Shown here: one piece after another, positions 33,972 to 43,529 of the stretch
Layout of the letters: each line of letters begins with the position of its first letter
How positions within the stretch are numbered: position 1 is the first letter of the stretch
Origin: an uncultured Hyphomonadaceae bacterium
GTDB taxonomy: Bacteria; Pseudomonadota; Alphaproteobacteria; Caulobacterales; Hyphomonadaceae
Length of the DNA stretch: 64,000 nt
Assembly: GCA_913057945.1 (NCBI GenBank)
Contig: CAJXOF010000003.1
Coordinates: 124,001-188,000, forward strand
Reading direction: 5' to 3'
Program-made: the position numbers and the translations under genes
The notes under the pieces: generated by a model
The model's input: only the letters and a program-made list of their open reading frames with translations
What the model was told of the DNA's origin: nothing
Databases searched by the model: none

Positions 33972-35318
33972 ATGAGTACCAAAATTCCTTTCAAGGCAGG
34001 CAGTCAATTGGTGGCAATGAGCTCTCTGGAGCTTCTGCTGGCGGCGGCAACATATTCTTCCCTGGGGGTCGTACTCCCCTTCATGGTGATGGATCTGGAT
34101 TGGAACTGGGCCCAGGCCGGGTTCGGGTTCACGGTGCTCGGCGCAGTCACCGGGGTGGCGTCTTCGGTGCCACCCTTGCTCATTCGCCGCTTGGGCGTCC
34201 GGAATACCGTCTTAATCGGCGGGCTTCTTGCCAGTCTGGGGTTGTACCTTCTGCATGGGGTCAACAGCCTGCCACAATATTATATCGCGGCGGCGATCTG
34301 CGGTCTGGCATATCCGATGATGGCGTCCATCCCGACGACTTTTCTCGTTAGTCGCCTGTTCCAGCGGCAATCGACGGCGCTGGGTGTGGCGGCGACGATC
34401 AGCGGCATGGGGACTGTGGTGGGCCCCTTGATGGTCCTCGGTGTTCTGGCCCTGCAGGGGCAGACATGGCGGAATTACTGGGAATACCAGGCCCTCGCAA
34501 TTTTGGCCGCGACGGTCTTGTGCGTAATCATCATCGGTCTGGAGCGCAGGTTTTCGAGACCTGCCCGCGACGAGTTGATCGCCCAAGAGGCCGACCCCGT
34601 GGCTCCCACCATCATGCCGGATCAGGTCGAGACGGCCCCCCCGCGCAGAGGTTCCAACATCTACCGGACGTCCGTCGACTGGACGACCAAGGTCGCGATG
34701 CGAACGTCGCAGTTCAAGATTCTCGCTGCCGCTTATTGCCTGAACATGATGTGCCTGGTGACCGTGACGAGCCTGTCTGTCGGCCATTTGATTGAGCGTG
34801 GGGTGCCCGAAACCGTCGCCGGCGGTATGTTGAGCATTGAGGCACTGATCGCCGTCTTGATCCGCGGGTTTTCTGGGGTCCTGGGCGATATCTTCGATCC
34901 CAAGCATCTCGTGAGCTTTGCGCTGTGTGCGACCATGATTGGCTGCGCGGTGCTCGCCCTGACGGCAGACCATGTGATGCTGCTGTTCTATGCGGTGGGA
35001 ACGGGTATTGGTTTCGGCACGACCCAGCTGGCGTGTACGGTGTTGCTGCTCAACTATTTTGGCCGCAAGTACAATCTCGAACTATTCTCGGCCATGTGTG
35101 TCACCGGCGCAATCTCAGCGCTCGGTCCGTTGATCGGCGGCGTGATCCGGGACGTCTCGGGAAGTTTCTCGCTGATCTTCCTGTTGCTTTCGGTTCTGTC
35201 AGCAGGCGTTTTCATGCTCGTCCTCTTCATGAAGCCGCCATACCCTGAAGAGCTGCCGGCTTCGGTCGATGAGCCAGTTGGCGACGCCGATATTGAGTAC
35301 GGACAGCTCGCTGAGTGA
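33972..35318 (+). CDS. MFS transporter
   Basis: The 448-residue inner-membrane protein has twelve hydrophobic segments with a central loop rich in acidic and proline residues, as in the monocarboxylate/oxalate-type branch of MFS. Its opening (LGVVLPFMVMDLDWNWAQAGFGFTVLG) matches the start of the MFS protein at 50727 (LGVVLFVMADDLGWSYTSAG), so the two are paralogs within the same locus. It starts three bases after the M20 stop and probably imports the M20 substrate or a precursor, likely an organic acid or amide. Confidence 0.87.
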   Translation: MSTKIPFKAGSQLVAMSSLELLLAAATYSSLGVVLPFMVMDLDWNWAQAGFGFTVLGAVTGVASSVPPLLIRRLGVRNTVLIGGLLASLGLYLLHGVNSLPQYYIAAAICGLAYPMMASIPTTFLVSRLFQRQSTALGVAATISGMGTVVGPLMVLGVLALQGQTWRNYWEYQALAILAATVLCVIIIGLERRFSRPARDELIAQEADPVAPTIMPDQVETAPPRRGSNIYRTSVDWTTKVAMRTSQFKILAAAYCLNMMCLVTVTSLSVGHLIERGVPETVAGGMLSIEALIAVLIRGFSGVLGDIFDPKHLVSFALCATMIGCAVLALTADHVMLLFYAVGTGIGFGTTQLACTVLLLNYFGRKYNLELFSAMCVTGAISALGPLIGGVIRDVSGSFSLIFLLLSVLSAGVFMLVLFMKPPYPEELPASVDEPVGDADIEYGQLAE

Positions 35319-35369
35319 TCCCGGCAATGGGACTCTGACTGCCGTTTCGTTTCTCCCATGGAGTTTGAT

Positions 35370-36437
35370 ATGTCGTCTGACCGCGAACCCGATCTGTCGT
35401 CTCAAAAGATGGCCAATCCAAAGGTTTCATGGCCGAAATGGCTGAAGCCGGATCCTTACGCGCTGATCCTGTTATCGGTGGTTGTCACGGCCAGCATTCT
35501 GCCGTGTCGGGGAAATATCGCCATCGGGTTCGAGTGGCTCACAAAAGTCGCGATCTTCCTTTTGTTTTTCTTGCATGGTGCCAAGCTTTCACGTGAGGCC
35601 CTCCTCGGAGGGATCGGTGCCTGGAGGCTCCACTCGCTTGTGCTGATGAGCACCTTTGTTCTGTTTCCGGCGCTCGGCCTACTGGTAAGCACGCTGCCGA
35701 ATTCCATGGTGAGCCCAACCGTCAAGATGGGCTTCTTGTTCCTCACCATATTACCCTCTACGGTCCAGTCATCGATTGCCTTCACGTCCATGGCGAGAGG
35801 GAATGTCGCGGCGGCTGTTTGCACCGCGTCGCTATCCAACATGCTGGGAGTATTCATAACGCCGCTGCTGGCGGGCCTCTTGATGCGATCCGAGCTTCAG
35901 TCTGGCGGAGGTGATTTGCTGGGGGTGATGCAATCAATCATCCTCACCTTGCTTGCCCCCTTCCTGATCGGTCACTTTAGCCGGCCACTCATCGGGCGCT
36001 GGATTGACCGGAACAAGGCCATCCTCTCCAAGCTCGACCGGGGCGCGATCCTGCTTGTCGTATATACAGCTTTCAGCGCGGCAGTTGTGGATGGGATATG
36101 GCAGCGCGTGTCCGGACTGGACATTGCCACCATCCTGCTTTTGAGCGCCCTTGTTCTCTCGGTCGTTCTGTTCCTGACGCGCAAGACCGCGCAAGTAGCC
36201 CGGTTGAACAAGGCCGACGAAATCACGCTGGTCATGTGCGGGTCGAAAAAAAGCCTCGCCAGCGGTGTGCCCATGGCTGCGGCATTGTTTGCCCCGGCAC
36301 AGGTCGGCGTGATCATCCTGCCTCTGATGATATTCCACCAGATGCAGCTGATCGTATGCGCTATCATCGCGCGAAACTATGGCGACCGTACAGAGGCTGC
36401 TGAAGATGCTGAGATGCTCGGCGAAACAGCTCGCTAG
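35370..36437 (+). CDS. Bile acid:sodium symporter (SBF) family transporter
   Basis: The 355-residue protein has about ten hydrophobic segments and SBF-like features (VAIFLLFFLHGAKLSREALLGG, MARGNVAAAVCTASLSNMLGVF, MCGSKKSLASGVPMA), matching the YfeH-type branch. Such proteins move organic anions with sodium. I use ATG 35370, since the GGAG just before it is well spaced; ATG 35358 is also in frame. Its 3' end overlaps the convergent dioxygenase by four bases. It adds a second carrier to the amide-type cluster. Confidence 0.85.
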   Translation: MSSDREPDLSSQKMANPKVSWPKWLKPDPYALILLSVVVTASILPCRGNIAIGFEWLTKVAIFLLFFLHGAKLSREALLGGIGAWRLHSLVLMSTFVLFPALGLLVSTLPNSMVSPTVKMGFLFLTILPSTVQSSIAFTSMARGNVAAAVCTASLSNMLGVFITPLLAGLLMRSELQSGGGDLLGVMQSIILTLLAPFLIGHFSRPLIGRWIDRNKAILSKLDRGAILLVVYTAFSAAVVDGIWQRVSGLDIATILLLSALVLSVVLFLTRKTAQVARLNKADEITLVMCGSKKSLASGVPMAAALFAPAQVGVIILPLMIFHQMQLIVCAIIARNYGDRTEAAEDAEMLGETAR

Positions 36438-37255
36438 CCGAACTGGAATGCCGAGACGGTCGCGTTCATGACATTGTCGGAAAAGACCTTGCGGCCCGCT
36501 TCGTCGTGGCCCGCACCGGCTGCGACCATCAGCGGCATCAGGTGCTCTTCGCGCGGATGCGAGTTCCGGCCCTGTGGCGCTTCCGACCAAGTGTTGAGCT
36601 TCGACCAGCGCTCGTCCAGATCAGTCGTCTCGATCGCCGCCGTCAGCCACGTGTCAAACTCAGCTGAGGGGGCTGTAGCCATGGGAGACCGGAATGCCCG
36701 CATGTTATGATAGCTCATGCCACTGCCAATGATGAGAACACCTTCTTCTCTCAGACGGCCCAGCGCTTTTCCGATCTTCTGATGCTTCTCGGGTGAGAGG
36801 TCGCTTGTAAGCGACAGGGTCAATATCGGAATGTCTGCGTCAGGGAATGCGACCAGCAAGGGTATGAAAACGCCGTGGTCGTACCCTCTCGGGCTATCCA
36901 GAGGTGCATCAAAGCCCTGTTCGACCATGAGATCGCGCACGCGCTCCGCGAGGTCCGGGGCCCCGGGGGCCGGATAGTTGAGTTGGTATGTGTGAGGCGG
37001 GAAGCCGGAATAGTCGAAAATCATATCTGGCGCCGCCGCCGTGGAGACGGTGAACTCCTGCTCTTCCCAATGCGCTGACACGACCAGGAGGGCTTTCGGC
37101 TTCTCGGGAAGACTGGAAGGTATGCTTCTTAGCCATTCGGCTGTCTTGTCCCAAGTATCGGCGGGGCCGCCCATGAGTGTCCAGTCCATGAAAAAGCATG
37201 GGCCGCCCCCATGCGGAATGAAAAGGGTAGGCATTTTCACGGAAGAAGCAGTCAT
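36434..37255 (-). CDS. DODA-type (LigB-like) extradiol ring-opening dioxygenase
   Basis: The 273-residue protein belongs to the class III extradiol family (4,5-DOPA dioxygenase/YgiD). Metal-ligand histidines appear in LFIPHGGGPCFF and LLVVSAHWEEQEF, with further conserved segments LNYPAPGAPDLA, RGYDHGVFIPL, IIGSGMSYHNMR and HPREEHLMPLMVA. It opens catechol-like rings with iron and oxygen. It is the only minus-strand gene in the 31-55 kb locus and is divergent from the formamidase, sharing a 213-base promoter region. A ring-opening role fits the Rieske oxygenase nearby. Confidence 0.88.
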   Translation of the reverse strand: MTASSVKMPTLFIPHGGGPCFFMDWTLMGGPADTWDKTAEWLRSIPSSLPEKPKALLVVSAHWEEQEFTVSTAAAPDMIFDYSGFPPHTYQLNYPAPGAPDLAERVRDLMVEQGFDAPLDSPRGYDHGVFIPLLVAFPDADIPILTLSLTSDLSPEKHQKIGKALGRLREEGVLIIGSGMSYHNMRAFRSPMATAPSAEFDTWLTAAIETTDLDERWSKLNTWSEAPQGRNSHPREEHLMPLMVAAGAGHDEAGRKVFSDNVMNATVSAFQFG

Positions 37256-37468
37256 TTTCTATTCCTGATGCTGATCGACATGCACTGTTTCTAATCTATG
37301 CCCTAACGGGCGTCTTGTTTTCTGGCGTCCGCAAACTTGTCCACAGCTGGGGCTGTCATCTTTGGTCTCCAGACCGCTCTTGCAACTAGTTGGGCGCTTT
37401 TGAACAAGACCATTTTGCGCGCTTGAACTCTGATCCGACAGTAGGCGATTTGGTTCAAGGAGTAAGGT

Positions 37469-38560
37469 ATGGCGCTGGTTGAAGAGACTCGGGCAAGCAA
37501 GGTTCACGTCCAGCCGGAAAATCTGCATCATTTGAGGGCGACACCGGAAACGGTGCATTGGGGGTATTTCCACCCGAACATCAAGCCGGCGCTGCGCGTC
37601 AAAAGCGGTGATCTCATCCAGGCCGAAGCGATTACCCATCATGCCGGAGATGCGCCGGACCTGATGATGGATGAAACCGTCAAGGCGATCTGGGAGGGCA
37701 TCGAGCCGGAAGACCGTGCGCCGGGCGTCCATATCATGACTGGTCCTATCTACGTGGAAGGTGCCGAGCCCGGCGACATGCTGGAAGTGCGTTATTTCCG
37801 TATGGTGCCCCGGTGTAATTACGGGTCAAACCTCGCGGCGAACTGGGGCCACCTTTACCAGGAGTTCGACGAGAAAGAGCGGGTGACGATTTATGAACTC
37901 GACCCGAATGCCAACACGGCCCATGCGCTCTATGCCTATGATTTTGAAGGCAAGTATCTCATTCCCGGAACCATAACCCATTGCCCGGAGTGCGACCGAG
38001 AGCCCGCTCTGGTGGGCGTGCGCGTTCCGGCGAGACCGCACCTTGGTACTGCAGGCGTGGCACCAGCTGTAGACGACCGGGTGAGCACGATCCCGCCTGG
38101 CCTGCATGGGGGCAATATCGACAATTGGCGGATTGGGGCAGGCGCAACCATGTACTATCCGGTGCAGGTCAAAGGCGGGCTGTTTTCCATTGGCGATCCC
38201 CATGTCAGCCAGGGGGATGGTGAGATCAGCGGGACGGCAATTGAAGCCTCACTCGATGTCTTGTTCCAGATCGTTCTCAGGAAGGACTTCAAATTTCCAT
38301 CACCTCTGCTGGAAACCCCGGATCACTGGATTGTCCATGGGTTCGATGAGGACCTGAACCAGGCGATGAAGAATGCGTCACTGGACATGCTTCATCTGTT
38401 GACGGAGCACCAAGGCCTCAGCCGGAATGATGCCTACTCCCTGATGAGTGTTGCAACCGATTTCGGGGTAACCCAAGTCGTCGACGGCACACAGGGAATT
38501 CACGTCAAGATTGACCGCGGAATATTTCCTGAGAAGGGCGTGGTCAAAGATATCGACTAG
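37469..38560 (+). CDS. Acetamidase/formamidase family protein
   Basis: The 363-residue protein matches the FmdA_AmdA family, which hydrolyses formamide, acetamide or related short amides. It has TVHWGYFHPNIKPAL, ITHHAGDAPDLMMD, a cysteine pair in ITHCPECDREP, RPHLGTAGVAP, IPPGLHGGNIDNWRIG and the conserved GDPHVSQGDGEISGTAIE near residues 245-262. The start has AAGGAG upstream. The next gene encodes a second enzyme of the same family fused to an AraC regulator. It may free ammonia from a small amide made by the pathway. Confidence 0.9.
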   Translation: MALVEETRASKVHVQPENLHHLRATPETVHWGYFHPNIKPALRVKSGDLIQAEAITHHAGDAPDLMMDETVKAIWEGIEPEDRAPGVHIMTGPIYVEGAEPGDMLEVRYFRMVPRCNYGSNLAANWGHLYQEFDEKERVTIYELDPNANTAHALYAYDFEGKYLIPGTITHCPECDREPALVGVRVPARPHLGTAGVAPAVDDRVSTIPPGLHGGNIDNWRIGAGATMYYPVQVKGGLFSIGDPHVSQGDGEISGTAIEASLDVLFQIVLRKDFKFPSPLLETPDHWIVHGFDEDLNQAMKNASLDMLHLLTEHQGLSRNDAYSLMSVATDFGVTQVVDGTQGIHVKIDRGIFPEKGVVKDID

Positions 38561-38644
38561 ATTGGACGTCATTGATTTATGACGATTTTATCCAGTTGTA
38601 GGCAGTATGCAGGCGAGGCTGGGCCAAGACTGCTCGACTTTTAA

Positions 38645-38677
38645 GCACTCGCCCCTCTCATCGGTATGGGGGAGTGC
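38645..38677 (+). promoter_or_regulatory. Stem-loop between formamidase and AraC-formamidase fusion
   Basis: GCACTC-G-CCCC pairs with GGGG-GAGTGC through a one-base bulge, a strong GC-rich hairpin 85 bases after the formamidase stop. No T-run follows, so it may be a Rho-assisted terminator, an RNA-processing site or part of the 5' leader of the fusion gene. Confidence 0.35.
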
Positions 38678-38759
38678 AGGATGCGTTGACCGACGGTGCG
38701 GCAAACCGAGGATCGATGGTGTTGATGGCTGGGTGCCATAATCCGATCGGAGCCTATCT

Positions 38760-41084
38760 GTGCAGTTTACAACCAACGCGTATCCAAAAGAACAGAGAAA
38801 GGATGCCTGGCATTTCGCGCTCCAGCGATTTTCGATGGAATTGCTCGAGCATGAAGGAGAGCTCTATGGGGAACTGGTCAGTTTCCGTAGCGCCCAGGAT
38901 TTTACATTTGTCCGGATCACCTCGACCCAGCACCTGATCCGGTTGGACCTGTCACAAGGGCCCTCCCAGTTCTGGTTGATCATGCTGCTGGAAGGTGACC
39001 TGGTTGCCAGGACCGACACCAATACGATCGAAGTTTCCGAAGGCGACGTGGTCTATGGCATCGGGGATCTGGACGTCTCGCTCGATTTCAAGCGGGATAA
39101 CCGGTTCCTGATGGTTCAGGTTCCGGTGTCTCATCCGGCCCTGCGGATGAGATCCAAACCCCAGGCCGACATATCGAATCTGGTGTCGGAAGCCGGCGTC
39201 GGGAGGATGCTGTCAGGCCTGCTGCGATCAGTGGCCGATACGATCACGGATGTAGATGATGACCAGATGCGTCCGATCGAAGTCGCGTTACCGGAATTCA
39301 TTTCGACAGCGCTGATGAGTGAGGCGTCGACTAAGGAATTGGGCGGCGCGGCAGGCGTACGCGCTGCCTTGCTTGAGCGTATATTCCAGACCATCGAAAT
39401 GCGGTTGAGCGATCCGGAACTCAACCTCCATCAGGTCGCAAAAGAGCACAATATTTCGCCGCGCTACCTCCAGAAGCTGTTTGAGTCCGTGGGAGACAGT
39501 TTCGGGCATTTCGTGAAGTTGCGACGATTGGAGAGATGCCGCCTCGATCTCAGGAGCCCGCTCCACGCGCAAAGATCGATTTCGGACATCCTCTTCCAAT
39601 GGGGTTTCAACGATAGCGCCTCGTTCAGCCGGGCATTTCGCGAACAGTATAATATGAGCCCGCGAGAATATCGCCGGATGCCGCCGGAAGATGAAACGGA
39701 CGCCGAAATTCTGCAGCGGGGACGCCCCCCAACGGCCAAGGACCAGGTAATCGAGCCTGAAGAGGCGGATGACTTGGTCGATGAGGATGATGACGCAGGT
39801 GATGTTGAGAGCGTTGCGCCTGTGCCCGTTCGGCGCGGCGCCCGTCATCATTATTTGCCCGTCACACCGGACACGATCCACTGGGGGCATTTCAGCAGCT
39901 CGCTGAAGCCCGTGCTCACGGTGGAATCGGGTGACTATGTGACGGTAGAAACGCTGACGCACCACGCCAATGACGATCATGACCGCATGGTGCAGGGTGA
40001 TCAGGCGGTTGAGGACATTTACCGTTGGACCGCAGAGGGCAAGACCATCAATCGACGCGGTGCGGGCGCCCTTGATTCCTCTGCCTCAACGGGCCGCGGG
40101 GCCGGTGAGGGGTTTGGGGTTCACATCTGCACCGGGCCCATTGAGATCGCAGGGGCAGAGCCGAATGACATTATCGAAATCCGTATCCTGGAACTGAAAC
40201 CGCGAACGAGTGCCAATCCAAAATATGCAGGACAAGCTTTCGGCAGCAACGCAGCGGCCTACTGGGGATTTCAGTACAATGACCTTCTGACCGAGCCAAA
40301 GCATCGGGAAGTGATCACCATCTATGAGGTCGAGAGTGAGATGGGCCGGTCCTGTGCCCGCGCTGTCTACAACTACCGCTGGACCCCTCAGACCGATCCC
40401 TTCGGTGTGGTGCACGAGTTGTATGATTATCCGGGCCTGCCGGTCGACACGAGCACAATTGAAAAGAATTATGACGTTCTTCGGAATATCGAAATTCCGG
40501 TTCGTCCCCATTTCGGGGTAATCGGGCTAGCGCCGCCGCATTCCAAATTGGTGGATTCGATCCCGCCCGGTAATTTTGGGGGCAATCTGGACAATTGGCG
40601 GATTGCGCCGGGATCCAGCCTGTTCCTGCCTGTCGGTGTACCAGGGGCGCTGCTGTCATTGGGAGACCCGCATGCCTCTCAAGGGGATTCCGAGCTGTGC
40701 GGGACGGCCATTGAGTGTTCCATGACTGCGCTGATCCAGCCTATCCTTCACCGCGCGAGCGAAAAGATGGGGCATATCCGCGACCTTGATTACCCATTGC
40801 TTGAGACGTCCGACGCCTGGGTGATCTTCGGGTTCAGCCATCCGAATTATTTGAAGGAACTCGGCTCTTCGGCGCAGAGCGACATCTACAAGAAATCCTC
40901 CATCGACCTCGCCATGAGGGATGCGTTCCGCAAGGCGCGGCGCTTCCTGATGACTGCGCGGGACCTGGATGAGGACGAGGCGATTTCGCTGCTCTCTGTG
41001 GGGGTCGATTTCGGCATCACCCAAGTGGTCAACGGGAATTGGGGCGTCCACGCGATCATTCGGAAAGAATTGTTCACGGCCTGA
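38760..41084 (+). CDS. AraC-type regulator fused to acetamidase/formamidase
   Basis: One 774-residue chain joins a transcription factor to an enzyme. Residues 1-170 are a cupin-like AraC sensor; 205-308 are an AraC helix-turn-helix pair (LNLHQVAKEHNISPRYLQKL, then ISDILFQWGFNDSASFSRAF and MSPREYRR); 309-360 are an acidic linker (EEADDLVDEDDDAGD); and 362-774 are a complete FmdA_AmdA domain (DTIHWGHFSSSLKPVLTV, LTHHANDDHDRM, RPHFGVIGLAPPH, GDPHASQGDSELCGTAIE). GDSE replaces the GDGE seen in the stand-alone paralog. The regulator half resembles the AraC protein at 42434. The enzyme domain may act as ligand sensor, or the protein may be both enzyme and regulator. Start is GTG with GGAG upstream. 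Confidence 0.9.
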   Translation: MQFTTNAYPKEQRKDAWHFALQRFSMELLEHEGELYGELVSFRSAQDFTFVRITSTQHLIRLDLSQGPSQFWLIMLLEGDLVARTDTNTIEVSEGDVVYGIGDLDVSLDFKRDNRFLMVQVPVSHPALRMRSKPQADISNLVSEAGVGRMLSGLLRSVADTITDVDDDQMRPIEVALPEFISTALMSEASTKELGGAAGVRAALLERIFQTIEMRLSDPELNLHQVAKEHNISPRYLQKLFESVGDSFGHFVKLRRLERCRLDLRSPLHAQRSISDILFQWGFNDSASFSRAFREQYNMSPREYRRMPPEDETDAEILQRGRPPTAKDQVIEPEEADDLVDEDDDAGDVESVAPVPVRRGARHHYLPVTPDTIHWGHFSSSLKPVLTVESGDYVTVETLTHHANDDHDRMVQGDQAVEDIYRWTAEGKTINRRGAGALDSSASTGRGAGEGFGVHICTGPIEIAGAEPNDIIEIRILELKPRTSANPKYAGQAFGSNAAAYWGFQYNDLLTEPKHREVITIYEVESEMGRSCARAVYNYRWTPQTDPFGVVHELYDYPGLPVDTSTIEKNYDVLRNIEIPVRPHFGVIGLAPPHSKLVDSIPPGNFGGNLDNWRIAPGSSLFLPVGVPGALLSLGDPHASQGDSELCGTAIECSMTALIQPILHRASEKMGHIRDLDYPLLETSDAWVIFGFSHPNYLKELGSSAQSDIYKKSSIDLAMRDAFRKARRFLMTARDLDEDEAISLLSVGVDFGITQVVNGNWGVHAIIRKELFTA

Positions 41085-41213
41085 TGTGGCGACGATGTTC
41101 CCTCCATGTTTCGGAGAAATGGGGCGCCGAGAAACATCTTGTGCGCGCAGAGACAAGAATGTGCGCCATGCGAATGACAAGTTGAATTTGACACAAGCAG
41201 GAAGGACCGGACA

Positions 41214-42419
41214 ATGCCGATCACCATCACTGAGCAATTCATCCGGTCTCTGGCAACGTCCAAACAGGACGTACTGGAGGCCGAAACGCTTCCTCCGGAA
41301 TGCTATACGGACGCCAATTTTTATGAGTTCGAGAAAGATGCCCTCTTCACGCATGACTGGCTTTGCGTCGGGCGGGAAGAATGGGTTTCAGAGCCCGGTG
41401 ACTATTTCACAACCTCCACGGTAAACGAGCCGATCATCGTAACGCGAAATCGCAAGGGCGAACTGAAGGCGATGTCTTCCGTTTGCCAGCACCGGGCCAT
41501 GTTGGTCGCTGAAGGCAGCGGCAATGCAAGAGGGTTCCTGTGCCCTTACCACCATTGGAGTTATTCGCTGGACGGTGACCTGGTTGGCGCGCCGGCCATG
41601 AACAAGACCTGCGAGTTTGACCGGAAGGCGCACGGGCTTCCCAACTTCAAGGTCGAAGTCTGGGAAGGCTTCATTTTCATCAATTTCGATCAGGAGGCCG
41701 CGCCCCTGGCCCCCAGGCTGGTTCACGTACAGGAGGCGATCAAGGGGTATGACCTCGCCAGCGCAGAAGGCCCGCGGCCGGATCCGGCGCCGCGCCTGAT
41801 GTGGAACTGGAAAGTCATGTTCGAGAACAACAATGACGGATACCATGCCAGCCGGCTGCACCATGGTCCGCTGCATGATTTCGTGCCGTCCGAACGTGCC
41901 AGCTTTCCCGAAGCGCCAGAGGGCGCTGCAGGGTATCTGAGGTTCAATGGGACACTTCACCCCGATGCGAGCTTCAATCCGACGCAAAAGGCTGTTCTGC
42001 CGGTTTTCCCTGGGCTTTCAGACGAAGCGCGCCAGCGGATGACTTTTGCCAATATCCCGCCAAGCCTGTCGCTTGTCCTGACCAGCGACATGGTCATTTA
42101 CCTGATCATTCGCCCTGACAGTCCCGAAACACATTTCATGGACACGGGCGTGCTCGTGGCGCCTGGCGCCATGGAAGACGAAGCCTACGAACACAAGATG
42201 GAGATGATCATGAATTCGACGTCTCACATCATCGCCCAGGACTGGCATGTAGATGAAATGGTCCAGCTCGGACTGCGGTCACGGTTTGCAAAGCGAGGAC
42301 GGTATTCCTGGCAGGAAGGTGCACAGGCCCAATTCAATGAATGGCTCGTTGACCGCTACCTCGCGGAGTGGGGGCGACGTACACCAACGACGGACACTGC
42401 CATCATTGCGGCGGAATAA
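41214..42419 (+). CDS. Rieske-type ring-hydroxylating oxygenase, alpha subunit
   Basis: The 401-residue protein has a Rieske [2Fe-2S] domain with ligands C91, H93, C110 and H113 (SVCQHRAM, LCPYHHWSY), and a catalytic domain whose mononuclear iron site is seen in NNNDGYHASRLHH. Enzymes of this type hydroxylate aromatic rings or N-/O-demethylate substrates. No beta subunit or reductase is adjacent, but a 2Fe-2S ferredoxin lies at 48329. GGAAGG precedes the start. It stands between two paralogous AraC genes, the second of which may begin inside its 3' end. Confidence 0.92.
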   Translation: MPITITEQFIRSLATSKQDVLEAETLPPECYTDANFYEFEKDALFTHDWLCVGREEWVSEPGDYFTTSTVNEPIIVTRNRKGELKAMSSVCQHRAMLVAEGSGNARGFLCPYHHWSYSLDGDLVGAPAMNKTCEFDRKAHGLPNFKVEVWEGFIFINFDQEAAPLAPRLVHVQEAIKGYDLASAEGPRPDPAPRLMWNWKVMFENNNDGYHASRLHHGPLHDFVPSERASFPEAPEGAAGYLRFNGTLHPDASFNPTQKAVLPVFPGLSDEARQRMTFANIPPSLSLVLTSDMVIYLIIRPDSPETHFMDTGVLVAPGAMEDEAYEHKMEMIMNSTSHIIAQDWHVDEMVQLGLRSRFAKRGRYSWQEGAQAQFNEWLVDRYLAEWGRRTPTTDTAIIAAE

Positions 42420-42433
42420 GGCGGACCGGCAAA

Positions 42434-43471
42434 GTGCAGTCGCCTGACCACCCCACCACATGGAGGTTCCACACACGGTCTGTTCCGCCGTCAGAGCGAA
42501 ATGCGGCGTGGGCGAATGCCATGCGTCGCTTGCGCCTGCCATTCGTCTCCGATCCGGAGGGGCAGCCGGTTGACGGGCGCATGATTATCCAGACCTCAAC
42601 AATGGGCCTGCAATTTGCCCGCATCGAATCCGGCCGTCAGGTAATTGATGGCCGCGAGTTGGAGCAGGGCGCGGGTCTCTGGTTGTTGCTCCTGCTGAAG
42701 GGGGAGGCCCGGTTCAGTGCTGATGACCTCCTGGTGAATGTAGACAATGAAATGATTGTCTATGGCGCGACCCGACATGATTCCAGGCTCGAAGTGAGCG
42801 AGAACAATGCCATTCTGTTTGTCCGCATTCCGGCTGTGGCATTGGGCGGCCGGCTGATCGCGCCGACCCACTACAAGGCAGGGGCATTTAGTGGCGAATC
42901 CGGGGTAGGGCGTATGCTGATCAACATGCTACGCATCCTTGCGGATGAGATTGGAGACATCTCTCCACCGGATCTGAGTCCCGTTGAGCTGGCTCTGATC
43001 GAAATGCTGTCTAGTAAGTTGCTCGGCATTGCAGGCAAGCGATCACTGGGTGGGGCCAAGGGCGCACGAGCCGCGCATCTGCACCGAATTCAGCAAACAT
43101 TGGAAACCCTGCTGTGGGATCCTGACCTGACGATCGGGAAGGCGGCGGACGAAGTCGGCGTGTCGCCCCGATATCTGCAGCGTCTTTTCGCGGCAGATGG
43201 GCGAAGCTTCAGTGGATATCTCAAAAAGAGACGACTTGACCGGTGCCATGCAGACCTGATCAGCCCGCTCCACGCACAGGAATCTATATCCGAGGTGGCA
43301 TTTCGCTGGGGGTTTAGCAGTTCAGCGCATTTTAGCCGGAGTTTCCGGGATCATTTCGGCGCATCGCCGCGCGAGCACCGAAGGTCCGGGCTGGCGAACC
43401 AGATCAAGGACGAGATGGAGGTCAACAAATTGTGGGGGGAGTATCAAGAGTCCTCGAAGGACCGATTGTAA
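42434..43471 (+). CDS. AraC family transcriptional regulator
   Basis: The roughly 345-residue protein has a cupin-like N-terminal sensor and a C-terminal AraC pair of helix-turn-helix units (LTIGKAADEVGVSPRYLQRL, ISEVAFRWGFSSSAHFSRSF, ASPREHRR). Its DNA-binding part is clearly similar to that of the AraC-formamidase fusion, including SPLHAQ.SIS between the units, so the two are paralogs and may share target sites. I start it at GTG 42434; the frame is open back to a GTG at 42368 inside the Rieske gene. It probably regulates the oxygenase and amide genes around it. Confidence 0.85.
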   Translation: MQSPDHPTTWRFHTRSVPPSERNAAWANAMRRLRLPFVSDPEGQPVDGRMIIQTSTMGLQFARIESGRQVIDGRELEQGAGLWLLLLLKGEARFSADDLLVNVDNEMIVYGATRHDSRLEVSENNAILFVRIPAVALGGRLIAPTHYKAGAFSGESGVGRMLINMLRILADEIGDISPPDLSPVELALIEMLSSKLLGIAGKRSLGGAKGARAAHLHRIQQTLETLLWDPDLTIGKAADEVGVSPRYLQRLFAADGRSFSGYLKKRRLDRCHADLISPLHAQESISEVAFRWGFSSSAHFSRSFRDHFGASPREHRRSGLANQIKDEMEVNKLWGEYQESSKDRL

Positions 43472-43529
43472 GCATGTTTTCTGAGACCGTAGCCGTCGAA
43501 ACCTTAAAACGTAAGTACAAGGAATATAT

